Source: Galaxea fascicularis
Lineage: Eukaryota; Cnidaria; Anthozoa; Scleractinia; Euphylliidae
Direction of reading: 5' to 3'
Assembly (NCBI GenBank): GCA_948470475.1
Contig: OX419345.1
Location: 7,378,090-7,442,089, forward strand
Length of the DNA: 64,000 nt
In this document: positions 12,201 to 22,724 of the stretch, in pieces
Layout of the letters: the number at the start of each line of letters is the position of its first letter
How positions within the stretch are numbered: the stretch's first letter is position 1
Position numbers and translations under genes: made by a program
The notes under the pieces: generated by a model
What the model was told of the DNA's origin: nothing
Database searches by the model: none
What the model saw: only the letters and a program-made list of their open reading frames with translations

Positions 12201-13984
12201 ATTCTTAGCAAAGCAATAATTTTGTGTAAAATGAAGGCTAGTTATGTCAGCTCTAAACTGTCTGCATCTGCAGGTTAGTATTCGTGTTTTGTTTTTATAC
12301 GGACACTTATGTGATGTCAAGAACACTCGGACTAGCGATTTGCCGAGGTTACTCACGAGTTATGTTTGTTACCTGTCTTTTTTTTCCAATTTGTACGAGA
12401 AACGGCGAAGAAAAATTCGTATCGTTTTTTGTTTTCTTACATAAGTTTTGTTGTTTTCACGCTTTTATCTCAAATTGGTTTGGACTAAAAAATGCTCGTG
12501 TTTTTTTCCAAATGTTTTCTATGAAATATTTCATTTTGGATCCTAAAACTCTTCGTTTTCCCCGCTGTTGCTCATTTTTGGGCCCAAAATTGGTTGAGGA
12601 AAAGCCAAGCGAAGTTCGGACGGTTTATATTTTCGGCTCCGCTTTGTTAGGAACAAGAACCGGATTGACATTTGGAAAACTCTCGCAAAGAGCGACAACT
12701 CCTTGCCAAAAGTAAACACGATTTTTAACAGCTGCAGCATTCGAATTGCCAGCAATATGTTGTTCCTCACAGTAATTCTCGTTGTTAGTTAAAAAATCGC
12801 AGACTTAAAAGGTTAATTGCAGTAAAAACTTCGTCTTTAATTCAATGTTTATTGACAAATGTTTTTCTGAAACCGATTTGTTTGTCTGATGTTGTTATCA
12901 TTAACAGTGTTGTAAAAAATAATACCGCCCACGACTTGTAGTCAAGGTTTGTAGTTTGCAATATTTGTAATTGATTGAAGTCAAGAATAAAACCATTTGC
13001 AGTTGATCACCTGAGTTGATTCATGGCTTATCGTGCCACAGTCACTTTTCACAACGAAAAGTTAAGTCATTTTCGCTCAATGTTTTTCGGTGTTACCGAC
13101 GGCAGTCTTTTATTCTCTTTACTCTTATAGCTCACAAAAATACGCCATAAAATAGCCAAAACAAGGCGAACAAAGTACTGTTCTTCTTTTTCGGGTGATG
13201 TCGAAGAGTACCCACTTTGGGGTTTTAACATTTTGTTTTGTTGTGGAATATTTCGGGTTGTTGAGGTTAAAATGTCAACGATACATGTTAGAAAATTGTG
13301 ACTCAGCCAAAGCACATAACCGGTTGTGATGTTGGATTTAAAAGTGAGACACTGGGACTGTTAATCTATAGTTTAGAGATTTACACCATTTGTACTGAAA
13401 TGTAATCGAACTGTGATGAAGCAAAATCGTTTATGCTCATAGTCATGTAGTTCCTTGATAAATCGAAAATGTACGTTAGCACATGTTTGAATGGTGGCTG
13501 TGGCTCTGCAGCAAAACAGTAAAAAAAAATATTACAATACAGAAGTCCTTACTAGAGTCCTGGCTCGAGTTCTGACATAGATTTTATTTTATCGGTAAAT
13601 GCCATACATTAAGGAAAGAACTGTGGAGCTCCGCTTTTAGGCTTGCCTAAATATATATATTAGAATGGTGGTGATGCAAAAGAGTTAGCTGACGGCACAA
13701 GGGAGGGAATGCCCCCCTTCATCGTTTTTGAGGGAGAGGTGCACTCTCCAGACGACATATTCATCAGTGCTGAGCAGGAAATCCTGCTGAAGATAAATGG
13801 GGGGCATACCAGTGCCCTAACCACGTTACTGCTAATATATTTGGTTTGCAATATACAGTACCTGAAAGAATGCATGAACGTTTACACGTTCCTGCAAAGA
13901 TATGTTCTTAATGTTTATGACAGCGTGAAACTGCCAACTAAAGTAATACAGCTTTTAAATGAACTGAACTGTTCGGGCGAATGA
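5751..13984 (+). CDS. SAMD3-like protein, six exons, 380 aa
   Basis: Exons 5751-5842, 6711-6795, 7385-7753, 8260-8443, 9914-10005 and 13664-13984 join in frame with GT-AG borders (phases 2, 0, 0, 1, 0). The start ATGGCGGCT has a good context. The N-terminal part (FPTPDQRRQVCRKLISEYPF, then ESWYRILSDKCKNECRGN) and the segment LLQLKQKYPFLFH resemble, from recall, animal proteins annotated as SAM-domain-containing protein 3-like. Those usually lack an obvious enzyme motif. The last exon (MPPFIVFEGEVHSPDDIF, hydrophobic LTTLLLIYLVCNIQY) resembles the C-terminal domain of the same family. No frame breaks are visible. Function is unknown. The exon 5 to 6 join is the least certain because the intron is 3.7 kb and holds transposons; if exon 5 read through instead, the protein would end about 12 codons later. 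Confidence 0.62.
6040..6200. mobile_element. Hairpin MITE in intron 1 of the SAMD3-like gene
   Basis: Two arms of about 78 bp (6040-6117 and 6119-6200) are near-perfect inverse complements, for example AGCTGAAATTGCAC against GTGCAATTTCAGCT, with almost no loop. Such foldbacks are typical of non-autonomous DNA transposons. CCAATCAGAATCG-type sequence follows to about 6440 and may be part of the same repeat family. Confidence 0.65.
8844..9531. mobile_element. Mutator-like MITE with 9-bp target duplication in intron 4
   Basis: The ends are inverted repeats of roughly 75 bp: TACTCTGTGAGCAGTTGG at the left and, on the other strand, TACCCTGCGAGCGGTTGG at the right. Both continue through GGTTTCTCCTA and GAAACCACTGC. 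The direct repeat ACAGAAAAT flanks both ends (8835-8843 and 9532-9540). Long terminal repeats with a 9-bp duplication fit Mutator-like elements. No transposase is present, so it would be mobilised in trans. Confidence 0.65.
10094..10325. mobile_element. Foldback element in intron 5 with a poly-G centre
   Basis: Inverted arms of about 80-90 bp (AGCCGCCATATTGGATTGAT and its partner ATCAATCCAATATGACGGCT; CTAGGAAAGCCTGG and CCAGGCTTTCCTCG). The centre holds an uninterrupted run of about 15 G. No coding sequence. Confidence 0.6.
11160..11460 (+). pseudogene. Decayed exon encoding charged 19-residue repeats
   Basis: On the plus strand a 57-bp unit repeats about five times. The first three translate as SISDKQREK, then ER, then VNRQ; the last two are frameshifted and hold stops (TGA near 11344, TAG and TGA beyond). 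Downstream, a frame continues as RDSEKERVSCQAVKTLPS. Charged Q/R/E repeats of this type occur, from recall, at the N-terminus of proteins in some animal transposons. The long minus-strand open frames over this stretch are shadows of the repeat. Confidence 0.4.
11747..12785. repeat. Direct duplication of about 520 bp inside the intron-5 element
   Basis: The segment starting GCAGGTTAGTA at about 11747 recurs from about 12271. Both copies have the ordered landmarks CAAATTGGTTTGGACT, GGATCCTAAAAC, GACATTTGGAAAACTCTCGC and AACAGCTGCAGCATT. The copies differ by many substitutions and indels, so the duplication is old. 12786-13620 shows no recognisable feature. Confidence 0.75.
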
Positions 13985-14327
13985 TATGTCTTAGAGTATG
14001 TGTCTTCCTAAAAGCGTTATTAAGGGCGCTACAATATTCTCGTCAACTTGTTGTTGCTGTTCTTTTTTTTATCTAACTTGAGTTCTAACTTTGCTTAGAA
14101 GGGTACGGTTTTGTCTGAAACCTCTTATGTACTTGTTTTTAAATAGTCAGTCGAGTGTGCATCTCTGTAGCCAAGGGGAAGGGTGTTTTTCTCACTGATT
14201 AAATACTATATGGAACCTGAGTTGTGGTCAGTAGTCATAATTGTATGTACTCCAAAGTTACTTTTTTCCGTGTTTTGTTCACTGCAAAGCGTGTTAACGC
14301 AGCACCTGAATGGTGTTGTTATAACAC
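13985..14327. other. 3' flank of the SAMD3-like gene up to the LINE insertion
   Basis: No coding sequence. A clear AATAAA signal is not seen in the first 300 bp. The last 40 bp (GTGTTAACG, GGTGTTGTTATAACAC) belong to the GTGT-motif repeat that resumes after the LINE at 18554. Confidence 0.5.
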
Positions 14328-14476
14328 AACTGAAAGTTGGTCAGCAAATGGTCAGCGGTCAGCGAGCATGATGGCCGCGTTTTTTTGTTGGCTCTGCTAA
14401 CTTGACATAGTTTCGTACGTAAATCTTACGTAAATCTCACTTTTTCTTTACTAACTTAAGTAATAAGTAACAAACA

Positions 14477-15193
14477 ATGTCTGGTTCAAAAAGAGGAAAG
14501 CAAAAGGAAGCGGTGGAAGAAGATTTTGAGGCTTTTGTACGCCATAGGTTGAGTTCGATAAGTGACGACTTAAAAGAAATGAAAGGAACTCAAGTCAAGA
14601 TTCAAAGAGACATTGAATCTCTTCAGGGGCAAATCAAGAAAAATGAAAGCTCGATTTCAAAACTGAAGGATTCTTTGGATACAAAGCTGGAGGTATTAAC
14701 AGGACAACTGCATGAAGCGAACACAAGAATCGACCAAATCGAGAACGATATCACCAAGTATGCAAAAGAGATCGATGACACCTACGAGAGATTGTTGTCC
14801 TTGGAGAGATATTCTAGGGACTACAATCTGAGATTTTACAACATCCCAGAATCAACAGGCGAAGATTGTATTGCAAAGATCCGAGATATCATAGAAAATG
14901 ATCTCCAATTGCAATCTAACATCGAGAACGCCCACAGGATCGGGCCCTTCAAGGATGATGGCACTCCCAGACCAATTTTGGCTAAGTTTTTGTATCGTCC
15001 GGAACGGTTTAGAGTTATTCAAAAGAAGAGGGATCTACGTGATGGTGTGCGCGTTTCGGATGATTTGATATGGGAAGACCGTCAAAAGAAGAAACAACTG
15101 AGATCTGTTATGAAAGAAGCATTTGAAGCTGGGAAAAGACCTAGATTTCATCATGGCAAGCTTTATATCGATGGTGAGCTACATCAGGCTTGA
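14477..15193 (+). CDS. LINE ORF1 protein, 238 aa, intact
   Basis: Residues about 20-115 form a long coiled coil (regular L, I, V at heptad spacing within E/K/Q-rich sequence), followed by LERYSRDYNLRFYNIPE. That is the hallmark opening of the RRM-like domain of L1-type ORF1 proteins (transposase_22 family), with NAHRIGPF and RPILAKFLYRPER further on. Such proteins trimerise, bind RNA and act as nucleic-acid chaperones in the retrotransposon particle. The start ATG at 14477 gives the full family architecture. The frame is uninterrupted although ORF2 of the same element is broken. Confidence 0.8.
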   Translation: MSGSKRGKQKEAVEEDFEAFVRHRLSSISDDLKEMKGTQVKIQRDIESLQGQIKKNESSISKLKDSLDTKLEVLTGQLHEANTRIDQIENDITKYAKEIDDTYERLLSLERYSRDYNLRFYNIPESTGEDCIAKIRDIIENDLQLQSNIENAHRIGPFKDDGTPRPILAKFLYRPERFRVIQKKRDLRDGVRVSDDLIWEDRQKKKQLRSVMKEAFEAGKRPRFHHGKLYIDGELHQA

Positions 15194-15307
15194 AATGTTT
15201 GAACAGTATACACTTTTGTTTATGTGTAAGTCCCATCTTAATGTCTACACAGCCTTATAATTATCATTTTATCTTAAATTGTTTAAATTTTGTCAAACTA
15301 AAACTTT

Positions 15308-18228
15308 ATGCAAATGACCCAAGAGTCCTCTGACCCTGATTTAAATTTACAATTGCTGAATGATCATGGGATTTACACACTTGAAGAAATTAATGAGTTG
15401 TCTCGCACTGTCAAACCTCAATACTCTGTTATTCATTTTAATACAAGAAGTTTAAAACAACATTTCGAGCAAATGCGCAATCTTCTGGATTCGATTTCAT
15501 GTAAGTTTGATTTTATCAGTTGCTCCGAGACATGGTTCACCTCTGAATCTGATTATACACATTTTCAAATCCCAGGTTACATTTTACTCAATGAAAATCG
15601 CACCTTTGCGACAGGTGGCGGTGTTGCTTTGTATGTCAGATCAGGCTATTCTTTCTCAATTAGAAATGACCTCAAATTAGACTCAATTGAAAACCTATGG
15701 ATAGAAACTAATGATATGATTGTGGGTGTCATTTATAAACCCCCAAAGTTCTCAAACCCAGAATTTTGAGACAAACTCGAAAGAACTCTACATAATGTTT
15801 TTCTCTCCAAGAAAAAATGCATTTTAATGGGTGATACTAATATAAATACTCTTAGAAATACAAGTGTCTCTAAGGAATATATTAATTTAATACAATCAGA
15901 AGGATTCAGTCAGCTGATCTTTGAAGCAACACGTATTACTGAAAATTCACAAAGCTACATTGATCATATCTTTACAAATATTTCGACTTCCTGCTCAAGT
16001 GGCAGCCTTGCAGTTGAGATTGCGGATCATCTACCAGTCTTTACTATTTTATATGACCCGAAATTTAGTCCTTTTCCAGATTATTTCGAATTCAGAGACT
16101 TTCGGCGTTTTGAAGATGCAAATTTCAAATTAGATCTACAAAGAGAGAGCTGGGATTCTATTTATAAATGTAATGAAGTAAATGAAAGTTATACCAGGTT
16201 CCTCAATATTTTCAATAAAGTAAGTAATACACATGCACCACTTAAAAAAGGCAAGATTAAACACAAAGCATATAAACCGTGGATTACTTCTGGTTTAAAG
16301 AAATCTATGAAAGTTAGAGATAAATTATACAAGAAATGGCTTATTACTCGAAATCTTGTTTTCCTAAACAAATATAAACTATATCGCAATAAAATTGCTA
16401 TCATAAATAAGATATATCGTGACTGCTTTTATAATGACATATTAATCAAATCAGATAACACGAAAAAGATGTGGGATAACATTAATTTATTGATAAATAA
16501 GAAGCGGCCAAGTTCTCATATAGAAAAACTAGAGGTGGATAATAAACGATATGAACAACCTTTAACTATCTCCAACTGCCTTAACGATTTTTTTTGCAAT
16601 GTCCCTTCTACTTTAGTAGCACAACTGCCTAAATCTGATAAGAGTGGAACCTCTTATCTTTCTCAGAAACGAAAACAATTTCGCTTCGCACCAGTTTCTG
16701 AAATAGAGGTATTCTTATTACTAGAAAGTCTTGACACAAATAAGTCGTTTGGGATTGACAAGATTCACCCACTATTATTAAAAACTGCAGCAGTTCAAAT
16801 ATACCGTCCTTTAACATTTATTTTTAATCTTTCCATCAACAAAGGTGTTTTTCCTGATAGTATGAACCTTGCTAAAGTTGTTCCAATTTTTAAACAAGGC
16901 TCTCGTTTTGCATGTAGTAATTATCGACCTATCTCAGTTCTCTCTTCCATAAGTAAAATATTTGAGAGATGTATTTTTAATCAGCTGATGTTCTATTTTA
17001 CGAATAATAATATGATTTCCCCAAAACAATATGGATTTAGACCAGGTTTTACAACCTCTGATTGTCTGATTGACCTTATTGAAGAAATAACCTCCTCTCT
17101 TGATAATGGACTTTATGTGGTTTCTTTATTCTTAGATCTAAGCAAAGCATTCGATACAGTAAACCATCAAATATTACTAAATAAACTTAAGTACTACGGA
17201 TTACAACAAAGTAAATACAACTGGTTTCAATCCTACTTAAATAATAGGAAACAACAGGTGCATGCAAATGGTGTTGCTTCTGATACACGTTTTATCTCCA
17301 CTGGTGTGCCTCAAGGATCGATATTTAGGACCTTTGCTGTTTATTATTTTCATTAATGACCTTCCAAAGTCTTCCACCTTTTTTTTCTACCAGACTATAT
17401 GCAGACGATACATCTCTAACAGCTTCTGGAAGTGATCTTGACAGTTTACTGCGTGAAATTAACAATCATTTACCAGCTGTCTACGAGTGGTTATGCTGTA
17501 ATAAACTTACTTTAATTTTGACAAAAACTAAGTTTCTTATTTTTATGCCTCGTCAAAAGGAAAGCTACAATCTTTATCCACCACTAACCGTAGCAAATGT
17601 TCATTTAGAGAAGTCCTTTTGTGTAAAATATCATGGTGTGTATATTGATTGTCACCTTACTTGGCATGACCATATCGACTACATATGTGGCAAAAGTAGC
17701 AAAAATATAAATATAATGGTTAAGTTGAAGCATTATGTATCAAAAGCAACACTTATTAGTGTGTATTATTCTCTTATTTATCCTTACCTTACTTATGCTT
17801 GTACACTTTGGGGAAATAATTATAACGCTCCATTGTCTCAAATCGTAAAGTTACAAAATAAAGCGGTTCGTGTTATTAATGATGTTCCTTTAATGGAATC
17901 TATAACTCCACACTCTATACACTTAGGCCTTCTGAAATTTCCTGATATTGTTAAACTGAACACATGTATGCTTTTTTATGATTATTTCCACCACGAAACG
18001 TTTCCTAATATACCTGTTTCATTAGTATCTGAACTACATAATTACAGTACCCGTAGTGCATCATCCAATCAAGTTGCAATACCTTTATTTCGTACTAATC
18101 TTAGGAGATTTTGCCCCAGCATTATTGGAAGTTACTTTTGGAACGATATTCCGCAATCCATTAGAGACAAACCATCTAAAAAAATGTTTAAAAAAGCACT
18201 TCTACGCTGGTACCTGGCTCAATACTAA
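15308..18228 (+). pseudogene. LINE ORF2: endonuclease and reverse transcriptase, broken
   Basis: The endonuclease part shows NTRSLKQHFEQM, SCSETWF (catalytic Glu), GDTNIN (Asp), SYIDHIF and ADHLPVF (Asp-His). Reverse transcriptase motifs follow in order: NYRPISVLSSISKIFERC, QYGFRPGFTTSDCLIDLIEE, FLDLSKAFDTVNHQ, STGVPQGS and the active-site YADD near 17396-17410. The C-terminal region holds LTWHDHIDYICGKSS. Three lesions are visible: TGA at 15767-15769, an extra base near 17321-17326 just after GVPQGS, and a second frameshift in the T run 17379-17386 just before YADD. The product would nick the target and prime reverse transcription; this copy cannot. Confidence 0.85.
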
Positions 18229-18543
18229 TGAATCAATATTCCTTTTATAGCTTCCTGAGCTATTTTGTCATTTTTCATTTTTTTTCCTTTACTTTTTTAT
18301 TAATAATCTTAAGTTTATACATAACTTTAAGGGGAACAATGTTAGTTTACCTAGATGTGCCCCTCTCCTCTCCTTCCAATATACAATGTAATTCAATTTA
18401 AGTGTTGTTATTTCTATTTTGTTTTTTGTTCTTTTTTCCTTTGTAAATCTTTATCTGTTACTACATTACTTTTCACAGTTATATCTGCACAACTATGTAT
18501 CACCTAGGAATTGGAGGAAATAAATAAATAAAAAATAATAAAT
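18229..18543 (+). other. LINE 3' untranslated region and A-rich tail
   Basis: T-rich, non-coding, ending with AAATAAATAAATAAAAAATA repeats immediately before the second copy of the target duplication. Confidence 0.7.
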
Positions 18544-18553
18544 AACTGAAAGT

Positions 18554-18985
18554 GTCGATTAACTCAAAATTGGTGTCAAATTATTATTTGTGTAAATTTA
18601 CCATATTCTGGTGTGCACACAGCTGCACGGTGTTTCACCCCATTTAAGTGTCATAGGTACACTTTTTTAGTGTAAATGAAGCGCTAAAGAGGTGTCAAAT
18701 AAGCATCATTGTGGTGTATTTTAACACCTCAATTGGGTTACACGAACACGCCTTCGGTATCAATGCACCCTTTTTTGGAGTAAAATTACCCTGATTCTGT
18801 GTTCCTATAGCACCGCGCAGGTGTCTTTCAACGCAATAAAATTAACACTTATTCGCAATTTACACCATGTTGGTGTAAATGTACGCTGTTATAGTGTTAA
18901 TAAAACACTAAATTGGTGTTCACACAGCTGCAAGAATTTACACTTTTTTAGTGTTACCATAACACCCTCGATTTTTCTGTGTTCA
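18554..18985. repeat. GTGT/ACAC motif-dense repeat, target of the LINE
   Basis: Roughly twenty copies of GTGTNAA-type motifs occur in both orientations over 430 bp (for example GGTGTCAAAT, TTTACACCATGTTGGTGTAAA, TAGTGTTAATAAAACACTA, GGTGTATTTTAACACCT). Local palindromes are frequent. The same motif lies to the left of the LINE (14290-14327), so the LINE split one repeat. No coding sequence. Confidence 0.6.
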
Positions 18986-19183
18986 AGCCAGATTTTACGA
19001 GTCATATACATTATGTATAGCTTTACCAATGGTTTCATATGCAGTAAAGTGTATTGTTCATCTTTCTTTGTTCATTGTACATCTTTCTTTTGTTTTTCAA
19101 CACTCCATGCGGGCACTAGTGGGATTCACAAGTTTCTCGGCCTTTTAATTATGTTAATTTTTTAAAGTCGCATTTCGAATTAG

Positions 19184-20338
19184 TTGTTCGTCTTGTTCGT
19201 AGTGAATGCTAGGAACAGGGTAGAGAGGGTAGAGTCAGAACTGTTCATCACTCAAAGTAGCTTTAGCGGGAGCAGGTCAATTGACCTTTCGGAAAACAAC
19301 TTTGAATCTTTATTTGCGGATCCAGACAAGGAGAAAGCAGTTGACAATTTCAATTTACGCACCGTCGATCTTTTTACCGACGTTTTTACATATAAAGAAG
19401 ATTCCGGCCGAGGGATCATTACTGTAAGCGACAAGGAAATTCAGGTGAGGAATGAAGCAAGAATACCACAAAACACTAAAACGGCAACTTCATGACATAC
19501 ACGAGTTTGGGATGACTGGGTTACAGAGCGAAACTCGTTACCAATAAATGACAGCGACACTTTCGTGGTAGCTCCAAACAGTGGAATTATAAAGACACTT
19601 TGCAATTTAGAACTGTCGTTTTCGCTGAGCAAGTTTGTATATGAAGTAAGGAAGAAAGATAAGAATGAATACCCTCCAAATTCACTGTATTTACTGTGCA
19701 CAGGTTTGCAGCGTTATCTGAGAGAAACAGGTGCTCCAGAGTTAGAGATGTTTGCGAGTCCAGATTTCAAATTGTTTCAAGATTCACTGGATGCTGAAAT
19801 GAAAAGACTAACCGCCAAGGGACTTGGTTGTGAAATCAAGCAGACCCAGCCTATAACGGAAGATGAAGAACAATTAATGTGGACAAAGGGAGTATTAGGT
19901 GATACGGATCCTAAATCTTTGCTGAACACGTTATTCTTTCTGATTGGTAAATTTTTTGTGCTAAGAAGCGGCGAAGAGCATCGAAGTCTGACATTCGACC
20001 AAATCAGGGTGATTAAAGGAAGTGACAACAAACGTAGCAAACTGCAGTACACTTCATTTGGAGAGAAAAATTACGCTGGTGGACTTAAGCACTGAAAGTT
20101 GCGTCCTAAAACCGTGGAACAGCACGATAATCCAGGCAACCCAGAAAGATGCATTGTTCGCATATCTGAGAAGTATCAAAGCAGATGCCCAAAGTTAAAG
20201 CCTGGCAGTCCTTTATATTTGATCCCTAAAAGAAAAGTCAGTGATGACGACGAAGTGTGGTACACAAAAACACCAGTTGGAAAAAACACCTTGAGAAAGG
20301 TTGTTCAAGATTATGTTAGAGGAAGTAGTTTACCCTAA
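19184..20338 (+). pseudogene. Crypton-type tyrosine recombinase (DUF3504), truncated
   Basis: One frame runs through 19184-20338 with only two nonsense codons, both TGA (19493-19495 and about 20093-20095). It carries RVWDDWVTERN, FVYEVRKKDKNEYPPNSLYL, LQRYLRETG, and IGKFFVLRSGEEHRSL with the probable first catalytic Arg. GGLKH, KLRPKTVEQHDNP and NPERCIVRISEKY follow. This string is the DUF3504 domain of ZMYM2/QRICH1/KIAA1958-type proteins, which derive from Crypton tyrosine recombinases (established for the family). The frame ends after KNTLRKVVQDYVRGSSLP. The part that should follow, with the His-x-x-Arg box and nucleophilic Tyr, is missing or in an exon I cannot see. Cryptons cut and join DNA through a phosphotyrosine; this copy cannot. 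Confidence 0.72.
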
Positions 20339-20973
20339 CAAAATGGCGCTCTGTGCAACATTCAACAGGTAAGATCGATGTAATAGTTGATTGAATTGAT
20401 GAACCTAATTTCAGACGTCCTCTGCGTCTCTTTACACAAAAACCAATCACGAACTGCAGCTGTATTTCGCTCAGTTTGTATCAGAACACTCAACAATCAG
20501 AGCGAATTTTCTTTCAAACATTCGCGGCTAAGATCGAAAAGAGAGAAATTTCTCTCAAAATTTCGTGACTCGTTAGCGTCCACAGCGAATTATCGTTCGA
20601 AAGTTCGGGGGTAATAAAACAATAGTTGCCTTGAAAGTTCGCGGAAAAGCCGCGGAAATTTCGTTTGAAGCGAAATTGCTTTGAAAAGCCATGAAAAGCC
20701 AAGAAATTCGTCGGAATTTTCTTGCGTTACTTTTGCACAATACTGTAACTACTCTGAAAGTTGGCTCGTCAAATTCCACCGTAACAGGATATACGTCTTT
20801 ACCATCTTCCTTAAAAACTGTTTTTGTCCAATATACCGGGAAATATCGTCATAATTCAACACACCTTGACTAAACTCGATATTGGTAAACGTTGATAAGC
20901 TGATTATTATATCCAGCATTGATATTAGTCCATGTAAAACTCAAGTGACAATGCGGTTCAATCCTATCATGTA
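20339..20973. other. Non-coding spacer with short inverted segments
   Basis: Nothing coding. 20510-20720 has repeated phrases GAAATTTC, AAAGTTCG, AAAGCC and CGCGGAAA in both orientations, suggesting a degraded hairpin-rich repeat. Confidence 0.4.
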
Positions 20974-22075
20974 CTAACGATTTTTGTCAAATATTAACAG
21001 CGGGTTAAAATGAGTAACGAAATTACCTGGTCTATTGTTTCCATCTTTAACATATGATGATAAAACTATCTCTTTCCATGCTTTATATAATATAATTGGA
21101 TTATTTGAAATATTTTTATATAGTTGTTCATGTTGAGCTTTGTTAATTGTTGATGTTTTTAATAGTGCGTCCAATGATGTTATATCCATGTTTCTCATAT
21201 TAATCGATGTGTTTCCAGCCATCATTTCTCCGAGTATAATTTCAAGTTTCTTGGGCAGCTGTTTTGGATCATTGAAAAAGAATACATTTCCGCCTTTTTT
21301 TTTTGTTTTGGAGCATTTACTGACCTTTAATTGCTGCAGATTTTTTTCTATATTGATTGATATAATCGTTAATGGATTTTTTTTGCATTATTACTCTGTT
21401 CATTCTTAAGATTTCTTTCTGCATCATTTATTTTACCTTCATTGTAAGCAACTGTAACTTGAGCTTTGTATTCTTTCAATTGCTTTCCTTTATATTCAGC
21501 ATTTTTCTTTTTTTAAAACAACTCTTTTTATTAATTGGTGTCATTTCCTGCCTACTAAGTTGAGCTTCTACAGCATCATAATTAGGAACATTCATATCAT
21601 CGAGGATCATGTGAGTATTGCCTTCTTCATCCAAAGCATAATCAATTTCTTCATCTTCATATTCTGGAGGAAGACACTGAGGATGGACATATATTTGTTT
21701 CTCCACTGAAAGAACATCTTTTAATGATTCTTCATATGTTGGAGGTTTTGGTACTATCTGTTTTTGACTATCCGGGGAACACCTTCATCAAAGACATTAT
21801 CTAAATAATAATCCGGTACTTCATCTTCAATATCAATTCCTTAATCAGGAACTTTTGTTGCCTTCTTCTGTCTTTTTGTAGGACGAGGTATTTTCAAATT
21901 AGCCAATGCAACATCATCTAATTTGGTGGTTATCGGTTGGAATGTTTTTTTCAAAGCTATTTGAGTTGCCCCTTCATTCTATTTATTTCTCAAAATTGTT
22001 TCATTCACCAAATTAATTTTCTTACCAAGCTCAGTTTTCTTTTTTGCAAGTTCTTCCACTTAAGTAAACTCGTTT
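20974..22075 (-). pseudogene. Decayed unknown gene of a Polinton-like element
   Basis: On the minus strand, reading from about 22075 down, several frames together give an acidic, Pro/Tyr-rich protein: KKTFQPITTKLDDV, IVPKPPTYEESLKDVLS, YVHPQCLPPEYEDEEIDY, then AGNTSINMRNMDI and LLKTSTINKAQHEQLYK at the end. Stops near 21990 and 21840 and frameshifts near 21760 and 21510 break it. From recall, the same order occurs in a gene that accompanies packaging-type ATPases in virus-like DNA transposons of cnidarians and insects. Its function is not known to me. The intact copy length cannot be stated. Confidence 0.45.
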
Positions 22076-22169
22076 ATTATACAATTATATTACATAAATC
22101 ATATATAAAACCCAAAGTTCAACTAACAGTTGAATTAAAAAATGCAAGTATATCATATAATTGAATGCG

Positions 22170-22637
22170 TATGCGTAGAATGCGTTAACCAAAGTATCAA
22201 ATGTTAACGTGCTACAAAAAGCCAAGAGACAAAGCATTGACACTCTGTTAACACAGTTGAGTTGGTCAGGACACATGGTGCGCATGTCTGATGATAGACT
22301 TCCAAAAGAACTGTTCTATAGCGAGCTTTCAAAAGGGCACAGGCTAAGAGGAAGGCCAACGCTTCGCTTCAAAGACAACTTGAAAAAGTCGCTCCAGAAT
22401 TGCAGCATCGCCAAGGCCCACTGGGGAACCACCGCTTCAAACAGGAGTGTCTGGAAACAGCTTACCAGGAAGGGAGCAGCTGCTTATGATCAGGCCAAGC
22501 GGAGGGCGTATGCTGAGAAACGAGCAGCAACCAAGGCTGGAACTGAATCTAGAGGATCCTCTATACCATGTCACGTGTGTGGCCGTATCTGTGCATCTGA
22601 ATTTGGACTCAGATCCCATTTACAGGTGCACAGATGA
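22170..22637 (+). pseudogene. 3' fragment of a second LINE with a C-terminal zinc finger
   Basis: One open frame encodes WSGHMVRMSDDRLPKELFY, RLRGRPTLRFKDNLKKSL, RSVWKQLTRKGAAAYDQAKR and a final C2H2 finger (PCHVCGRICASEFGLRSHLQVHR, in two parts C..C and H...H). WxGHxxRMxDxRLPK and RPxxRFKD are the C-terminal signature of animal LINE ORF2 proteins. The reverse transcriptase core is absent, as expected for a 5'-truncated insertion. It separates two pieces of a Polinton-like remnant. Confidence 0.65.
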
Positions 22638-22724
22638 ACTCCCGACCTTAGTGCTAGGCTGGACATTATCGCTTATGATAGTCGACCATATATACCTAAT
22701 TATGATGTCAAAGGCGATGAAACA

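Larger units (their letters stand above)
10855..13635 (+). mobile_element. DNA-transposon-like insertion in intron 5
   Basis: The left boundary AGCGGAGCTCCGCG (from 10855) recurs inverted at the right (GTGGAGCTCCGCT, ending 13635). From recall this GGAGCTCCGC signature marks a common cnidarian transposon end; the ends are short and partly self-palindromic, so the borders are tentative. Inside lie a charged 19-residue repeat region (11160-11460) and a large direct duplication (11747-12785). No transposase core was recognised. Confidence 0.45.
14338..18543 (+). mobile_element. Full-length LINE (CR1/L2-like) with 10-bp target duplication
   Basis: A 4.2-kb non-LTR retrotransposon with ORF1, ORF2 and a 3' untranslated region ending in A-rich AAATAAATAAATAAAAAATA. 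The direct repeat AACTGAAAGT flanks it (14328-14337 and 18544-18553). The order of an apurinic-type endonuclease followed by reverse transcriptase, without an RNase H, places it in the Jockey/CR1/L2 assemblage; the exact clade is inference. The copy is dead: ORF2 has one nonsense codon and two frameshifts. Confidence 0.85.
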
